Shown here piece by piece: positions 25,991 through 35,006 of a stretch of DNA of 60,144 bases. Both the position numbers and the translations under genes were made by a program. Origin of the DNA: Candidatus Ruthenibacterium merdavium (GTDB taxonomy: Bacteria > Bacillota > Clostridia > Oscillospirales > Ruminococcaceae); contig DWWA01000038.1 in NCBI GenBank assembly GCA_019119935.1, positions 1 through 60,144 on the forward strand, written 5' to 3'. How positions within the stretch are numbered: the stretch's first letter is position 1; each line of letters starts with the position of its first letter. The notes beneath the pieces were generated by a model. The model worked only from the letters and a program-made list of their open reading frames with translations, was not told where the DNA came from and ran no database searches.

Positions 25991-27385
25991 TTATCCAATT
26001 TGTTTATGCTCGTGCTGCGACTCCTCCGGCAGCAGCGTCACCTCGCGCAAACGGCGCTGAATTTGTCTTGTTCTTGTTCCTACCAGCTTTTCCAGCTCAT
26101 TTCCCACTTGTTCAATTCGATTCTGCGCACTGGCCAGTACATCGCCGAACTTGTCAAACTCGCTTCTTACCGCGCCTAAAATCTGCCATACTTCGCCGGA
26201 ACGCTTTTGCAGCGCTAATGTTCGGAACCCCATTTGCAAGCTGTTTAAAAGAGCTGCCATTGTCGTAGGCCCGGCCACAACAACATGGTACTCACTTTGC
26301 AGTCGTTCCACCATTCCGCGCCGCACTACCTCAGCATAAAGCCCTTCCACCGGCAAAAACATAATGCCGAAATCAGTGGTTTCCGGCGCATGAATATACT
26401 TTGTCCGAATGTCTTTTGCAAAAGAGCAAATTCGCTGTTCGAGCACCTTTGCCGCACTTTGGACGGCGGCGGAATCTCCCGCTTCGTAAGCGTCTAATAG
26501 CCCTGCATAGGCATCTGCGGGAAACTTCGCATCTATGGGAAGCCAGACCCCTTCTCCCTGCCCATCTCCCGGCAAATAGACGGCGTACTCTACGCGCTCT
26601 GTACTTCCCTTGACGGTGGCGATATTTTCGGCGTACTGTTCCGGCGTGAGAATTTGCTGTAAAATAGCCCCAAGCTGAATTTCACCTAAAATACCGCGCG
26701 TTTTCACATTGCTCAGCACCTTCTTCAAATCGCCCACCCCGGTGGCCAGGGTCTGCATTTCGCCTAGGCCTCGGTAAACGCTTTCCAGCTGCTCAGAAAC
26801 GCGGCTAAAGGATTGCTGCAAGGTTTTTTCAAGCGTACTTTGCAGCTTTTCATCCACAGTAGCGCGCATCTCCTCCAGTTTTTTCTCATTTCCCTCCTGC
26901 ATTGCGCGCACGCTTTTTTCCATGGCATTGCGCATATGCTCCAATCGGCGCTCTTGCTCCAATGCGCCTGTCTTCATGCGCTCCTCTACCATTTGCAGCT
27001 GGTCGCGCATCGTCTTTTGCATAGTCTGCATCTGCGTATTCACAGCCCGCTGCAGCATTTCCTGGCGCTGTCCCATCTGCTCGGTTAATTCTTTCAGCCG
27101 CATGTTTTGAGCGGCTGATACCTGTTTCTGTGTCGCAGCCTGCATTTGAGCGGCCGCCGTCGAAGTTCTTTGCACCGAAAGCCCCAGCTCTTCCCGAAGC
27201 TGGCGCATCTCCTCACTGAGCTGCTGCATCATCTCCCTTTCAAGCGAGCGCATTCCCTCTTCCATCGTCATACGCATCATGTTCATCTGGGCGGTGCTGA
27301 CTGACGTATCGTTTTTACGAAAGAACAACCAAACAACAATTGCCCACGGGATGAGCGCGACAATCGGCCATATCATTTCCTGCAC
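25991..27385 (-). CDS. rmuC: DNA recombination protein RmuC homologue
   Basis: About 464 residues. An N-terminal membrane segment (MIWPIVALIPWAIVVWLFF) is followed by a long coiled coil (about 40-200) and the RmuC nuclease-like domain, with VKTRGILGEIQLGAILQQILTPEQY and LPIDAKFPADAY, the family hallmark. RmuC limits recombination at inverted repeats in E. coli; the exact activity is unknown. A GTG at 27385 has AGGAG 11 nt upstream; an ATG at 27409 lacks a site, so the start is uncertain. It is convergent with the surface cassette. Confidence 0.88.
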   Translation of the reverse strand: MQEMIWPIVALIPWAIVVWLFFRKNDTSVSTAQMNMMRMTMEEGMRSLEREMMQQLSEEMRQLREELGLSVQRTSTAAAQMQAATQKQVSAAQNMRLKELTEQMGQRQEMLQRAVNTQMQTMQKTMRDQLQMVEERMKTGALEQERRLEHMRNAMEKSVRAMQEGNEKKLEEMRATVDEKLQSTLEKTLQQSFSRVSEQLESVYRGLGEMQTLATGVGDLKKVLSNVKTRGILGEIQLGAILQQILTPEQYAENIATVKGSTERVEYAVYLPGDGQGEGVWLPIDAKFPADAYAGLLDAYEAGDSAAVQSAAKVLEQRICSFAKDIRTKYIHAPETTDFGIMFLPVEGLYAEVVRRGMVERLQSEYHVVVAGPTTMAALLNSLQMGFRTLALQKRSGEVWQILGAVRSEFDKFGDVLASAQNRIEQVGNELEKLVGTRTRQIQRRLREVTLLPEESQHEHKQIG

Positions 27386-27485
27386 GGTTTTCGTTTCTCC
27401 TATCGTCATATATTTTATGTTTTTGGCATATCAGTATTATAAAGCAAACCCTTGTATAAATCAATCTAAAGGCGGCGATACACAA

Positions 27486-28322
27486 ATGAAAGCATTGTTG
27501 CGGCGCGCCATGCGTCAACTGAACAAAAACCGACGTGTCTTTTGCTTTTTCTCAGCAGCCTGTATCCTGCTGGGGGCACTGGTTATTTTTGCAGGAATCC
27601 GCACGCAAAATTTACCGGCAGGCTGTTCGGTAAATGATTTTTTACCGGACGATGTCCTTCCCGCTGCGGCGCCGACAGATTCTTCTGGGCCGGAGGAGGA
27701 AAAAGTTGTCTATCTCACATTTGACGACGGACCTTCGGAAAATACGCTTGAGGTGCTGGATATTTTAAAAGAATACGGGGTTCCCGCCAGTTTTTTTGTC
27801 ATTGCGGCAGATAATAACCGAGACGACTTGCCTATTCTTGCCCGCACATCCGCCGAAGGACACTGCATTGCGCTTCACAGCTGTACGCATAGCTATAAAA
27901 CCATTTATGACAGCCCTGAACACTTTTGGCACGATATTGATTTACTGAAAGAAGCCATTGCCCCGTATGTATCGCCTGCCCCCACCATCCTGCGCTTTCC
28001 CGGCGGAAGCACGAATACGGTGAGCCGAAAATATGGCGGAAGTGATATTATGAAACTGCTCAAAACACAAGCCACGCAAAAAGGATATACCTATGTCGAT
28101 TGGAATGTCAGCGCCGATGATGCGCTGGGAAGCAAACTGTCTGCGGACAGCATTTATGACAACGTCGTTCGCGACGCCTCAAAGCATAATACTTGTGTTG
28201 TTTTAATGCACGACACCAAAGTAACGGATAATACCGTTAAAGCGCTGCCTCGCATCATTGAGTGGTTTCAAAATGCAGGCTACCGCTTTGATACCGTCGA
28301 TCACTTGCCTGCATCCGCTTAA
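27486..28322 (+). CDS. Membrane-anchored polysaccharide deacetylase (NodB domain, CE4)
   Basis: 278 residues. One N-terminal membrane segment (about 21-42) anchors an extracellular NodB domain. CE4 motifs are in order: TFDDGPS (catalytic Asp and metal Asp) near 83, HSCTHSY (metal histidines) near 134, RFPGG near 173, DWNVSADD, and VLMHD near the end. Such enzymes remove N-acetyl groups from peptidoglycan or other GlcNAc polymers, often giving lysozyme resistance. ATG 27486 has AAGGCGG upstream; the frame opens earlier inside the divergent rmuC start. A plus-strand terminator follows at 28499. Confidence 0.9.
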   Translation: MKALLRRAMRQLNKNRRVFCFFSAACILLGALVIFAGIRTQNLPAGCSVNDFLPDDVLPAAAPTDSSGPEEEKVVYLTFDDGPSENTLEVLDILKEYGVPASFFVIAADNNRDDLPILARTSAEGHCIALHSCTHSYKTIYDSPEHFWHDIDLLKEAIAPYVSPAPTILRFPGGSTNTVSRKYGGSDIMKLLKTQATQKGYTYVDWNVSADDALGSKLSADSIYDNVVRDASKHNTCVVLMHDTKVTDNTVKALPRIIEWFQNAGYRFDTVDHLPASA

Positions 28323-28498
28323 ACCATTCACACCTTGCGGCTCAAAAGAAAGCGCGCGGTATTATCTGAAAACTTTTCTAAGCACAAATATGCCGCAATT
28401 TTTTGAGAATGGTCGGCGCTGTTATCCCGCAGCCGCATTTTTCTTAGGAAAGGAACGTTTCACAGTTTCAGAAAACTACTAAATTCTGGTTGATTCTG

Positions 28499-28547
28499 CC
28501 GACATAAATACGCTGTTTTTTGCGTGTTTGTGTCGGTTATTTTTTAT
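28499..28547 (+). terminator. Intrinsic terminator
   Basis: CCGACATAAATACG pairs imperfectly with CGTGTTTGTGTCGG, followed by TTATTTTTTATTTT. It lies 177 nt after the deacetylase stop; nothing between them looks coding. Confidence 0.75.
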
Positions 28548-28615
28548 TTTGCCGATGCTTTTCGCGTTCTAAAAAATACATTTTTTATTTTTCACGATAA
28601 AAACATGGGTTTTCA

Positions 28616-28644
28616 TTGTAAAAACACACAAAATAAGCTATACT
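28616..28644 (+). promoter_or_regulatory. Promoter of the DUF5685 / J-domain operon
   Basis: Plus strand TTGTAA (28616-28621), 17-nt spacer, TATACT (28639-28644), about 85 nt before the TTG start codon. Confidence 0.75.
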
Positions 28645-28727
28645 AAGAAAATATACAGATGCGCTTCCTGCCAAGCCAAGCGGCAGAAAACAGCGCGTCG
28701 GAAAGATACAGCGAGGGAGGCACCAAA

Positions 28728-29624
28728 TTGTTCGGCTATGTGTTGCCGTATCAGGCAGATCTCAAGGTGTGGCAATGGCAAGCCTACCGCGCCTACTATT
28801 GCGGGCTGTGCATGCAGCTGAAAGAGCGTTACGGCTTCTTGCCGCGCTTCGTGCTGAATTATGACTTTGTGTTTTTGGCACTGCTTGCAGACGGACTATC
28901 CGGCGAAGAACCTCTCATTTCCTCTTCCCGCTGTATTGCAAACCCCATTCAAAGGCACCCGATCTGTCAAGTTTCCAAAGGGCTTGCAATGGCCGCTGAC
29001 GCATTGGTTCTGACGGCTTATTACAAGATTATCGACGACGTTTCCGACGAGCGGGCCGCTAAGCGCATGCTGTCTGTGGCTGCACAAGGACTTTTTCACC
29101 GCGCGCAGGAAAAAGCGGGCCGCATCTTTCCGGAGCTGCAAACCGTTTTGAGAACGCAAACACAATGTCAGGCTAATTTGGAAGCAAAAGGCTGTGCAGA
29201 CCCCGATGAGGCCGCCGACCCCACGGCACAAATGACCGCCGCGCTCTTTTCCTTGGCGGCTGCCGAGCCATCACAGCAAGCGCCTCTTCGTCACATGGGA
29301 ATGCTGCTCGGCAAAATTTTATATTATCTCGATGCCGCAGAGGATTTTGACAGCGACGGGCAAAGCGGCTCTTACAACGTGTTTCAAAATGCGAAGCTTT
29401 CGCGCGAGGATATGATTGCACAGGTAACGCTTTTATGCCGCATGTGTGCAGGCGAAGCAGCGCGCCGCTACGGAGAAATTTCGATTGAGAGCCCTGTACA
29501 TAAAGCGCTCATTGAGAATATTCTGTTTTTAGGACTGCCGCAGAGTATTTCAAAGGCAGGCCAAAAACGAACACGGAAACCAACCACTCACCTATCATCT
29601 TTGAACGGAAAGGAAATTCTATGA
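28728..29624 (+). CDS. DUF5685 family protein
   Basis: 298 residues starting at TTG (28728) with GGGAGG 7 nt upstream, giving an N terminus MFGYVLPYQADLKVWQWQAY, typical of this uncharacterised family. A YYCGLC motif near residue 27 is a possible metal or redox site; further cysteines occur at RCIANP and PICQ. The rest looks all-helical, with DAAEDFDSDGQSGSYNVF reminiscent of the D-rich segment of prenyl-chain synthases but without a firm match. The stop overlaps the next ATG by 4 nt (ATGA), so the two genes are coupled. Confidence 0.8.
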   Translation: MFGYVLPYQADLKVWQWQAYRAYYCGLCMQLKERYGFLPRFVLNYDFVFLALLADGLSGEEPLISSSRCIANPIQRHPICQVSKGLAMAADALVLTAYYKIIDDVSDERAAKRMLSVAAQGLFHRAQEKAGRIFPELQTVLRTQTQCQANLEAKGCADPDEAADPTAQMTAALFSLAAAEPSQQAPLRHMGMLLGKILYYLDAAEDFDSDGQSGSYNVFQNAKLSREDMIAQVTLLCRMCAGEAARRYGEISIESPVHKALIENILFLGLPQSISKAGQKRTRKPTTHLSSLNGKEIL

Positions 29625-30256
29625 ATCTGCAACAAGCTTATGCTGTTTTAGGGCTGCGCGAAGGCGCATCGGAAGAAGAAATCAAAAGCGCTTATCGCGC
29701 ACTTGCACAACAGTATGACCCGGAGCAAACTTCCGACGAATCTGAACGCCGCCGCGCACAGGACAAAATGAACGAGCTGAATGAGGCTTTTGATATGCTG
29801 ATGAGCTGTCTTCGCACAGGTGACTGCGGCTCCTCCGACGGCGGCTTTTCCTCTGCCTCTGAACAGCACACAGGAAATTCCGAGCAATATCGCATCATTC
29901 GTCAGATGATTAACTCCGGCGATGTTGACAATGCGTTGGCACGCTTAAACGCCATTCCGAACGGCGCGGCCGATGCGGAGTGGAACTTTTTAATGGGCAG
30001 TGCATATTATTATAAAGGCTGGCTGGGACAGGCGCTTTCTTATTTTCAAACTGCATGCCGCCTTGCTCCCGGCAACCCCGAATATGCTGCGGCACTGCGG
30101 AATCTGCAAAACAGTGCCAACGGCGGTATGCCCGGCAATCCTTACGGGAACCAATCGCCCTACGGCGCACAGGCGGTTTCCTGCTCGTGCTGTGATATGT
30201 GCATGGCCATGATGTGCATGGACGCATGCTGCAGCTGCGGTGGTATGGGATGTTAA
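29621..30256 (+). CDS. J-domain-like protein with TPR-like middle and cysteine-rich C terminus
   Basis: 211 residues. Residues 4-65 follow the J-domain pattern (AYAVLGLREGASEEEIKSAY... then MNELNEAFDML), but the HPD tripeptide is replaced by YDP in LAQQYDPEQ, so stimulation of DnaK is doubtful. Residues about 95-170 resemble TPR repeats (AEWNFLMGSAYYYKGWLGQA, LAPGNPEYAAALRN). The last 26 residues hold nine cysteines (CSCC, CMDACC, CGGMGC), suggesting metal binding. It overlaps DUF5685 by 4 nt and the next gene by 7 nt. Function is not known. Confidence 0.82.
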   Translation: MNLQQAYAVLGLREGASEEEIKSAYRALAQQYDPEQTSDESERRRAQDKMNELNEAFDMLMSCLRTGDCGSSDGGFSSASEQHTGNSEQYRIIRQMINSGDVDNALARLNAIPNGAADAEWNFLMGSAYYYKGWLGQALSYFQTACRLAPGNPEYAAALRNLQNSANGGMPGNPYGNQSPYGAQAVSCSCCDMCMAMMCMDACCSCGGMGC

Positions 30257-30804
30257 ACGGAAAAAGAGAGAAAAAAAGCGCCCGCATTGCGCTTTGCGGA
30301 TTATTTGCTGCGCTTTCCCTTTGCACTATGCTGATGGGCAGCATTCTGCCGGCCTCCACCTTTTCCGCACCCGCTTTTGCTGGCATTTTTCTGGTTGCCG
30401 TTGCGGTGGAGTACGGAATGAAAACAGGCTTTCTGCTTTATGCCGCCGTTGGCGTTCTTTCCTTGCTTCTCATTCCTGACAAGGAAATGGCACTTGTATT
30501 TATATGTTTCTTAGGATTTTATCCGCTTGTAAAGGCTTATCTTGAAAAAATTCACTTTTTACCTGTTCGGGTTGCGGCAAAACTGATTTTGTTCAACGGA
30601 TGTATTCTTTCAATGTACGCCTTGATTTTGCTTGTATTCCCCCTGCCTGCCGTTCAGGAAGAGTTTGCCTCTATGGGCATTGTTTCCTTGGGTATTTTAC
30701 TCGGCGCAGGAAATATTACGTTTTTCTTATATGATCTTGCCGTGGCGCGCATGGTAGCTTTGTACTGCGCGAAATTGCGGCCGCGGCTGCTTCGGATGCT
30801 GTAA
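30250..30804 (+). CDS. Small polytopic membrane protein, unknown
   Basis: 184 residues with a basic N terminus (LNGKREKKSARIA) and about five hydrophobic segments. ATG 30250 overlaps the preceding stop by 7 nt, with a GGTGG upstream, so it belongs to the DUF5685/J-domain operon. The hydrophobic pattern (ALCGLFAALSLCTMLMGSILP, then LVAVAVEYGMKTGFLLYAAVG) resembles ECF-transporter S components, but I cannot assign a substrate. It could equally be a membrane partner of the two preceding proteins. Confidence 0.65.
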   Translation: MLNGKREKKSARIALCGLFAALSLCTMLMGSILPASTFSAPAFAGIFLVAVAVEYGMKTGFLLYAAVGVLSLLLIPDKEMALVFICFLGFYPLVKAYLEKIHFLPVRVAAKLILFNGCILSMYALILLVFPLPAVQEEFASMGIVSLGILLGAGNITFFLYDLAVARMVALYCAKLRPRLLRML

Positions 30805-30914
30805 AGCGTGCGAAGCAGCCTTTTTCGTTTTTAACCGAAGGTTTTCTGAAAAGGTGAAAGTTTCATTTTTTTAGAAAGCCCCTAGCCATATCAGCAGAAA
30901 AGAGGGTGATTGCC

Positions 30915-32711
30915 ATGGAATTGAAAAGCAATCTGCGCATTTTAAGCTATACGAAAAAGCTTTTACAAGGTGAAACCGAGCATCTGCTTCCCTTTCCCGT
31001 TCAAGTTCAAAAACCGGTGTTTCAAGGGCGTATGCCCCAGCGGCTTGCCCGCATTTCTCCGCAAGAGGCGCAAGTAGACACGAAAATCCTTTCTCAATTT
31101 TTAAAAGAGCTTCAGCAGAACCGTGAGGGTTTTGCGCATAATCTTTTATGTGCAACGCCTTCCGGCGTTTTCTGCGAGGCCAGCTGGGAACCATATACGC
31201 TCAAACAATGGCATGTGACGCACAGCCTTTGCAAAAGCTTTACCGGAACGGCAATCGGCATGCTGGCAGATGAAGGTCTTTTGGATTTCCAGGAGCTGGT
31301 GTGTGATATCTTTCCGGAAAAGTGCTCTTTCCTTACCAGCCGCAAAATGCGCAGCGTCACCGTGCACCACCTGCTTTCTATGACATCGGGCGTTAATTTC
31401 AAAGAAATGGGTGCCGTGTGTTCATCCGACTGGCTGAAAAGCTTTTTAGAGTCCGATTTTCTTTTTGAGCCGGGCAGCAAATTTGATTACAACAGCATGA
31501 ATACCTACGTTCTCTCTGCGATTGTCAAGCACAAGTCAGGATTCGGATTAGTCGAATATTTAAAGCCCCGCTTGTTTGATCCGCTTGGCTTTGGTGAGGT
31601 CGCATGGGAAACTTGTCCCAGCGGTATCGAAAAAGGCGGCTGGGGCATGTATGTCTTTGCAGAGGATGCGGCAAAGCTGGGCCTGCTTTATTTGCAAGAA
31701 GGGCTTTGGCATACACCGAAGGGAACGAAGCGGATTTTGAGCAAAGACTGGGTTTGCACGGCTATAAAGCCGCAGGCCATGAGCACGCAGGAAGAGGAAT
31801 ACGGATATCAGTTATGGCCCGACACCGCACACAGCATGACGGTGTTTAACGGCATGTTTGGACAATATGTCTTTATGGCGGCCGATTTAAATCTTGTTGT
31901 CGTACTGCAGTCAGGCGCACAAAACCTGTTTACCCGAAGCGAGTCATACCACACCGTGACGCGCTTTTTTGACGCACTGCGGAAAGCGCCTCGCACAGCT
32001 GGGACATCAAACGCAGCCCCCGCCCCTTACCGGACACATTTTCTTGCTCCTCCCTATTCTGAGCAGCAAAAAAAGAAACCTCGCACACTTCGAGAAAAAA
32101 TATGGCATACTTTTTTCTCTTCTACCCCTGCAACTGTCGATACCGCCTGCACTCTTTTAGAAGGACGGCATTTTACTTTTGAGCGCAATCAAGCCGAGCT
32201 GCTGCCGCGGATCATTGCTGTGATGAACGATTTTTATTCCGGCGGCGTGCAAAGCATTTCCTTTTCACGCCAAGCGGAAACTCTTGTTTTATCTTGGGTA
32301 GAAAATGGGGTCGTAGAAAAAATTCCGCTTGGGTTTGAGCGTCCTCTTCCCTTTGTGCTCGATGCCGGAGGCAACCGCTTTGAAGCTGCCTGCTTTGCGC
32401 AGCTGTGCAGCGATGAGGATGACCGCGCCGTTTTAAAGATGCACATCTATCTGACGGAAAGCAGTTCGTGCCGCCAGCTCAAGCTATTTTTGCCGTTTGA
32501 TGAAAGAGATGACGTACTGCTGTGCTTTTATGAAACTCCTGGTTTAGTTCCGATGATGCTTTCCTTGGCACAACTTGCAGGGCTGGGCCATCAGACCGAT
32601 GCACTGTTCCGCGACATGGATTATTTGCGCTATCGGCTGGAACGTTTTAGTTCTCCCGTCGTGCACGGAAAGCTGGAGCCGAAACGCCGCAAAAACTCAC
32701 GCCAATCCTGA
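30915..32711 (+). CDS. Beta-lactamase-fold serine hydrolase with C-terminal extension
   Basis: 598 residues. Residues about 60-350 form the class C beta-lactamase/esterase fold: the nucleophile motif SLCK (in HSLCKSFTG) near 101, FDYNSMNTYV near 195 in place of the YxN motif, and TVFNGMFGQYVF near 315 at the HxG/KTG site. There is no signal peptide, so it probably acts in the cytoplasm. About 230 further residues of unrecognised sequence follow. ATG 30915 has GAGGGTGAT just upstream. Relatives are esterases or peptidases more often than true beta-lactamases, so resistance should not be inferred. Confidence 0.82.
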   Translation: MELKSNLRILSYTKKLLQGETEHLLPFPVQVQKPVFQGRMPQRLARISPQEAQVDTKILSQFLKELQQNREGFAHNLLCATPSGVFCEASWEPYTLKQWHVTHSLCKSFTGTAIGMLADEGLLDFQELVCDIFPEKCSFLTSRKMRSVTVHHLLSMTSGVNFKEMGAVCSSDWLKSFLESDFLFEPGSKFDYNSMNTYVLSAIVKHKSGFGLVEYLKPRLFDPLGFGEVAWETCPSGIEKGGWGMYVFAEDAAKLGLLYLQEGLWHTPKGTKRILSKDWVCTAIKPQAMSTQEEEYGYQLWPDTAHSMTVFNGMFGQYVFMAADLNLVVVLQSGAQNLFTRSESYHTVTRFFDALRKAPRTAGTSNAAPAPYRTHFLAPPYSEQQKKKPRTLREKIWHTFFSSTPATVDTACTLLEGRHFTFERNQAELLPRIIAVMNDFYSGGVQSISFSRQAETLVLSWVENGVVEKIPLGFERPLPFVLDAGGNRFEAACFAQLCSDEDDRAVLKMHIYLTESSSCRQLKLFLPFDERDDVLLCFYETPGLVPMMLSLAQLAGLGHQTDALFRDMDYLRYRLERFSSPVVHGKLEPKRRKNSRQS

Positions 32712-32751
32712 CAATTCCCTTGCATATCGCGGCGCTGCAAGTCAAAAACAC

Positions 32752-32799
32752 AAAAAGCTGCCGAGAACCACTAAACGAAGCGGTTCTCGGCAGCTTTTA
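32752..32799. terminator. Bidirectional terminator between convergent genes
   Basis: AAAAAGCTGCCGAGAACC pairs with GGTTCTCGGCAGCTTTTA, an 18-bp arm pair around a 12-nt loop, flanked by A and T runs. It serves the hydrolase gene (plus) and guaB (minus). Confidence 0.92.
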
Positions 32800-32853
32800 T
32801 TTTAAATTGTTTAAAATGTTACGGCAAACCTATCTCCCCTGAGGCGAGCTGTT

Positions 32854-34365
32854 TTATTCCGCCACCGAAGATGCCTGGTTTTTCAGCATAACGTCGTGAG
32901 CGCCGCCCTCCACAATGCTGGTAGAAGAAACAACGGTCAAGCGGGCTTTCTCCTGCAATTCCGGAATGGAGAGCGCGCCGCAGTTGCACATGGTGCTGCG
33001 CACCTTTGCGAGAGTAACAGCAACGCCGTCTTTGAGCGCACCTGCATACGGCACATAGCTGTCCACGCCTTCCTCAAAGCTGAGCTTGCCTGCACCGCCA
33101 AGGTCATAGCGCTGCCAGTTGCGTGCGCGGTTCGAGCCTTCACCCCAGTACTCTTTTACGAAAGTGCCGTTAATTTTCAGCTTGTTCGTCGGACTTTCGT
33201 CAAAGCGGGAGAAGTAGCGTCCCAGCATCACAAAGTCGGCGCCCATTGCCAGTGCCAGCGTAATGTGGTAATCGTGTACGATGCCGCCGTCAGAGCAAAT
33301 GGGAATATAAATGCCGGTTTCCTGGAAGTATTCGTCACGGGCTTTTGCCACTTCGATGGTCGCAGTAGCTTGTCCGCGGCCAATGCCCTTTGTTTCACGG
33401 GTAATGCAAATGGAGCCGCCGCCAATGCCTACTTTGATGAAGTCAGCACCTGCCTCTGCTAAGAAGCGGAAGCCTTCACGGTCTACAACGTTGCCTGCGC
33501 CCACTTTCACCTTGTCGCCGTATTTTGCACGCACCCATGCCAGTGTACGCGCCTGCCACTCGGAGAAGCCCTCAGAGGAGTCAATGCACAGCACGTCAAC
33601 GCCCGCCTCAACCAAGGCCGGAACACGCTCTGCATAATCGCGCGTATTGATGCCCGCGCCTACAATGTAGCTCTTATTCGCGTCCAAAAGCTCGTTCACA
33701 TTTTCTTTGTGAGAATCGTAGTCTTTGCGGAACACCATGCATTTCAAATGCTGATTTTTATCAATCAAAGGCAGGGAGTTCAGCTTGTGCTCCCAGATAA
33801 TATCGTTTGCCTCTTTCAGCGTGGTATCTTCCGGAGCGGTAATCAATCGCTCAAACGGCGTCATGAATTCTGTTACCTTTAAATCGGTGCTCATGCGGGA
33901 AACACGGTAGTCACGGCTGCCGATGATGCCCAAAAGCTTTCCGTTCGCGGTACCGTCGTCGGTCACTGCAACGGTAGAGTGGCCTGTTTTTTCTTTCAGA
34001 GCCAAAATGTCAGCCAGTGTTGCGTCGGGACGCACGTTAGAGTCGCTGACGATAAAGCCTTTTTTGTAGCTTTTGACACGGCGCACCATATCCGCCTCTT
34101 GCTCAATGGTCTGCGAGCCGTAAATAAATGATACGCCGCCTTCTTTGGCCAGTGCAATGGCCATGGTATCATTCGACACCGCCTGCATGATGGCGGAAAC
34201 CATAGGGATGTTCATGCTGATAGGACATTCTTCCTCGCCCTTGCGATACTTCACAAGCGGGGTGCGCAAGCTGACAGCGCTGGGAATGCATTCTGCCGAA
34301 GAATATCCCGGAACCAAGAGATACTCGCCGAAGGTACGGGACGGTTCGCTGAAATAGTAAGCCAT
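32854..34365 (-). CDS. guaB: Inosine-5'-monophosphate dehydrogenase
   Basis: 503 residues. Oxidises IMP to XMP with NAD, the first step of GMP synthesis. The catalytic loop [20 protein letters not shown] carries the active cysteine; the two CBS domains lie near 105-225 ([10 protein letters not shown]..., [20 protein letters not shown]). [12 protein letters not shown] near 55 and SDGGI near 375 complete the barrel. I start at [16 protein letters not shown] (34365), where GGAG is 7 nt away; an ATG two codons upstream sits on the ribosome binding site. Preceded by a leader of about 165 nt and, further up, by a candidate sRNA. Confidence 0.96.
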   Translation of the reverse strand: MAYYFSEPSRTFGEYLLVPGYSSAECIPSAVSLRTPLVKYRKGEEECPISMNIPMVSAIMQAVSNDTMAIALAKEGGVSFIYGSQTIEQEADMVRRVKSYKKGFIVSDSNVRPDATLADILALKEKTGHSTVAVTDDGTANGKLLGIIGSRDYRVSRMSTDLKVTEFMTPFERLITAPEDTTLKEANDIIWEHKLNSLPLIDKNQHLKCMVFRKDYDSHKENVNELLDANKSYIVGAGINTRDYAERVPALVEAGVDVLCIDSSEGFSEWQARTLAWVRAKYGDKVKVGAGNVVDREGFRFLAEAGADFIKVGIGGGSICITRETKGIGRGQATATIEVAKARDEYFQETGIYIPICSDGGIVHDYHITLALAMGADFVMLGRYFSRFDESPTNKLKINGTFVKEYWGEGSNRARNWQRYDLGGAGKLSFEEGVDSYVPYAGALKDGVAVTLAKVRSTMCNCGALSIPELQEKARLTVVSSTSIVEGGAHDVMLKNQASSVAE

Positions 34366-34546
34366 AAACATACTCCTTTTGAATCCAAGTAAAATTGCTG
34401 TTCATCGAAACGCACCGACAAAACAGGTCGGTCAAACGCGCAAAGGCGGCACCGGGTAAACAAAAGGCACATTTCCCGCTTTGACAAAAGCTTGAAAGTG
34501 CGCCGTTTCGCTGACACGAGAACCACCTCGATACTTGTATTATATA
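34366..34546 (-). promoter_or_regulatory. guaB promoter and structured leader
   Basis: The minus strand has TATAAT at about 34537-34542 with a poor -35. The leader that follows can form several short hairpins, among them CCGAC/GTCGG near 34415-34435 and GCAC..GTGC near 34465-34500. I looked for the purine riboswitch core and do not see it. A stem-loop at 34742-34763 (GGGCAAATA/TATTTGCCC) lies upstream of the promoter. Confidence 0.4.
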
Positions 34547-34792
34547 CTACCACAAATATCTCCATACGGCTAGTCTTTTTTTCTTGTTTCTTCGCAAAAA
34601 ACGGCTTTTTTCCCTTGTTTTTTTCAGCAGTTTTGAAGGTGCTCTCAAAACGACGAATTCCCATCTTTTTCCGCTTAAAATTTTGTGTGAAATCGACAGT
34701 ACCGCAAGAACAGCTTGAAACCTTTCGCATTTTTCTTTTGAAGGGCAAATACCATATTTGCCCTCCATTCAATTCACGCCGATTGGAAACGC

Positions 34793-34831
34793 AAAAAAGC
34801 GGAGGGCCGCCGGCCGGCAGCCCTCCGCTTT
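34793..34831 (-). terminator. Strong intrinsic terminator of the candidate sRNA
   Basis: Minus strand AAAGCGGAGGGC...GCCCTCCGCTTT followed by TTTTT. The stem is about 16 bp with a GGCCGG-rich top, one of the most stable hairpins in the window. Confidence 0.92.
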
Positions 34832-35000
34832 GTGATCGTGTGTTTTGCATCCTGTGGAGTTGGACGCAAAACGAAGAAAAAAGGAAAAAGGAGGTGTAAG
34901 CTCTTACTGTTTGACGCTCTCTAGCCAAAACGCCAACAGGAGGAGAAAGAGCCTACAAAGAATGAAAAAGTACATCTGCAAGGGGTTGTAACTTTCTTGC
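34793..35000 (-). ncRNA. Candidate stand-alone small RNA (about 208 nt) with two CCTCC segments
   Basis: A near-consensus promoter at 35007-35035 and a strong terminator at 34793-34831 bracket a minus-strand transcript with no protein frame that has a ribosome binding site. Three hairpins can be drawn: an outer stem 34895-34905 with 34947-34957, enclosing 34907-34916 with 34931-34939, then 34842-34852 with 34862-34872. Two CCTCC sequences (minus strand) at 34939-34943 and 34890-34894 fall in predicted loops and would match Shine-Dalgarno sites. I do not recognise an Rfam family. It could instead be a 6S-like RNA, although the single long rod with central bubble is not apparent. Confidence 0.6.
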
Positions 35001-35006
35001 AACTAT

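Noticed and set aside
34251-34928. 225-codon minus-strand frame between guaB and the Clp gene
   Set aside because: It crosses the sRNA terminator, the guaB promoter and the guaB start, and its composition is not protein-like.
34962-34991. Plus-strand mini-frame starting MKKYICKGL, rubredoxin-like start
   Set aside because: It stops after nine codons and the nearest GGAGG is about 18 nt away; the opposite-strand promoter and terminator explain the region better.
34793-35000. 6S RNA, T-box or purine riboswitch identity for the transcript upstream of guaB
   Set aside because: I see no T-box sequence, no purine aptamer core, and three separate hairpins where 6S would have one long rod with a central bubble. 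6S is not fully excluded without Infernal.
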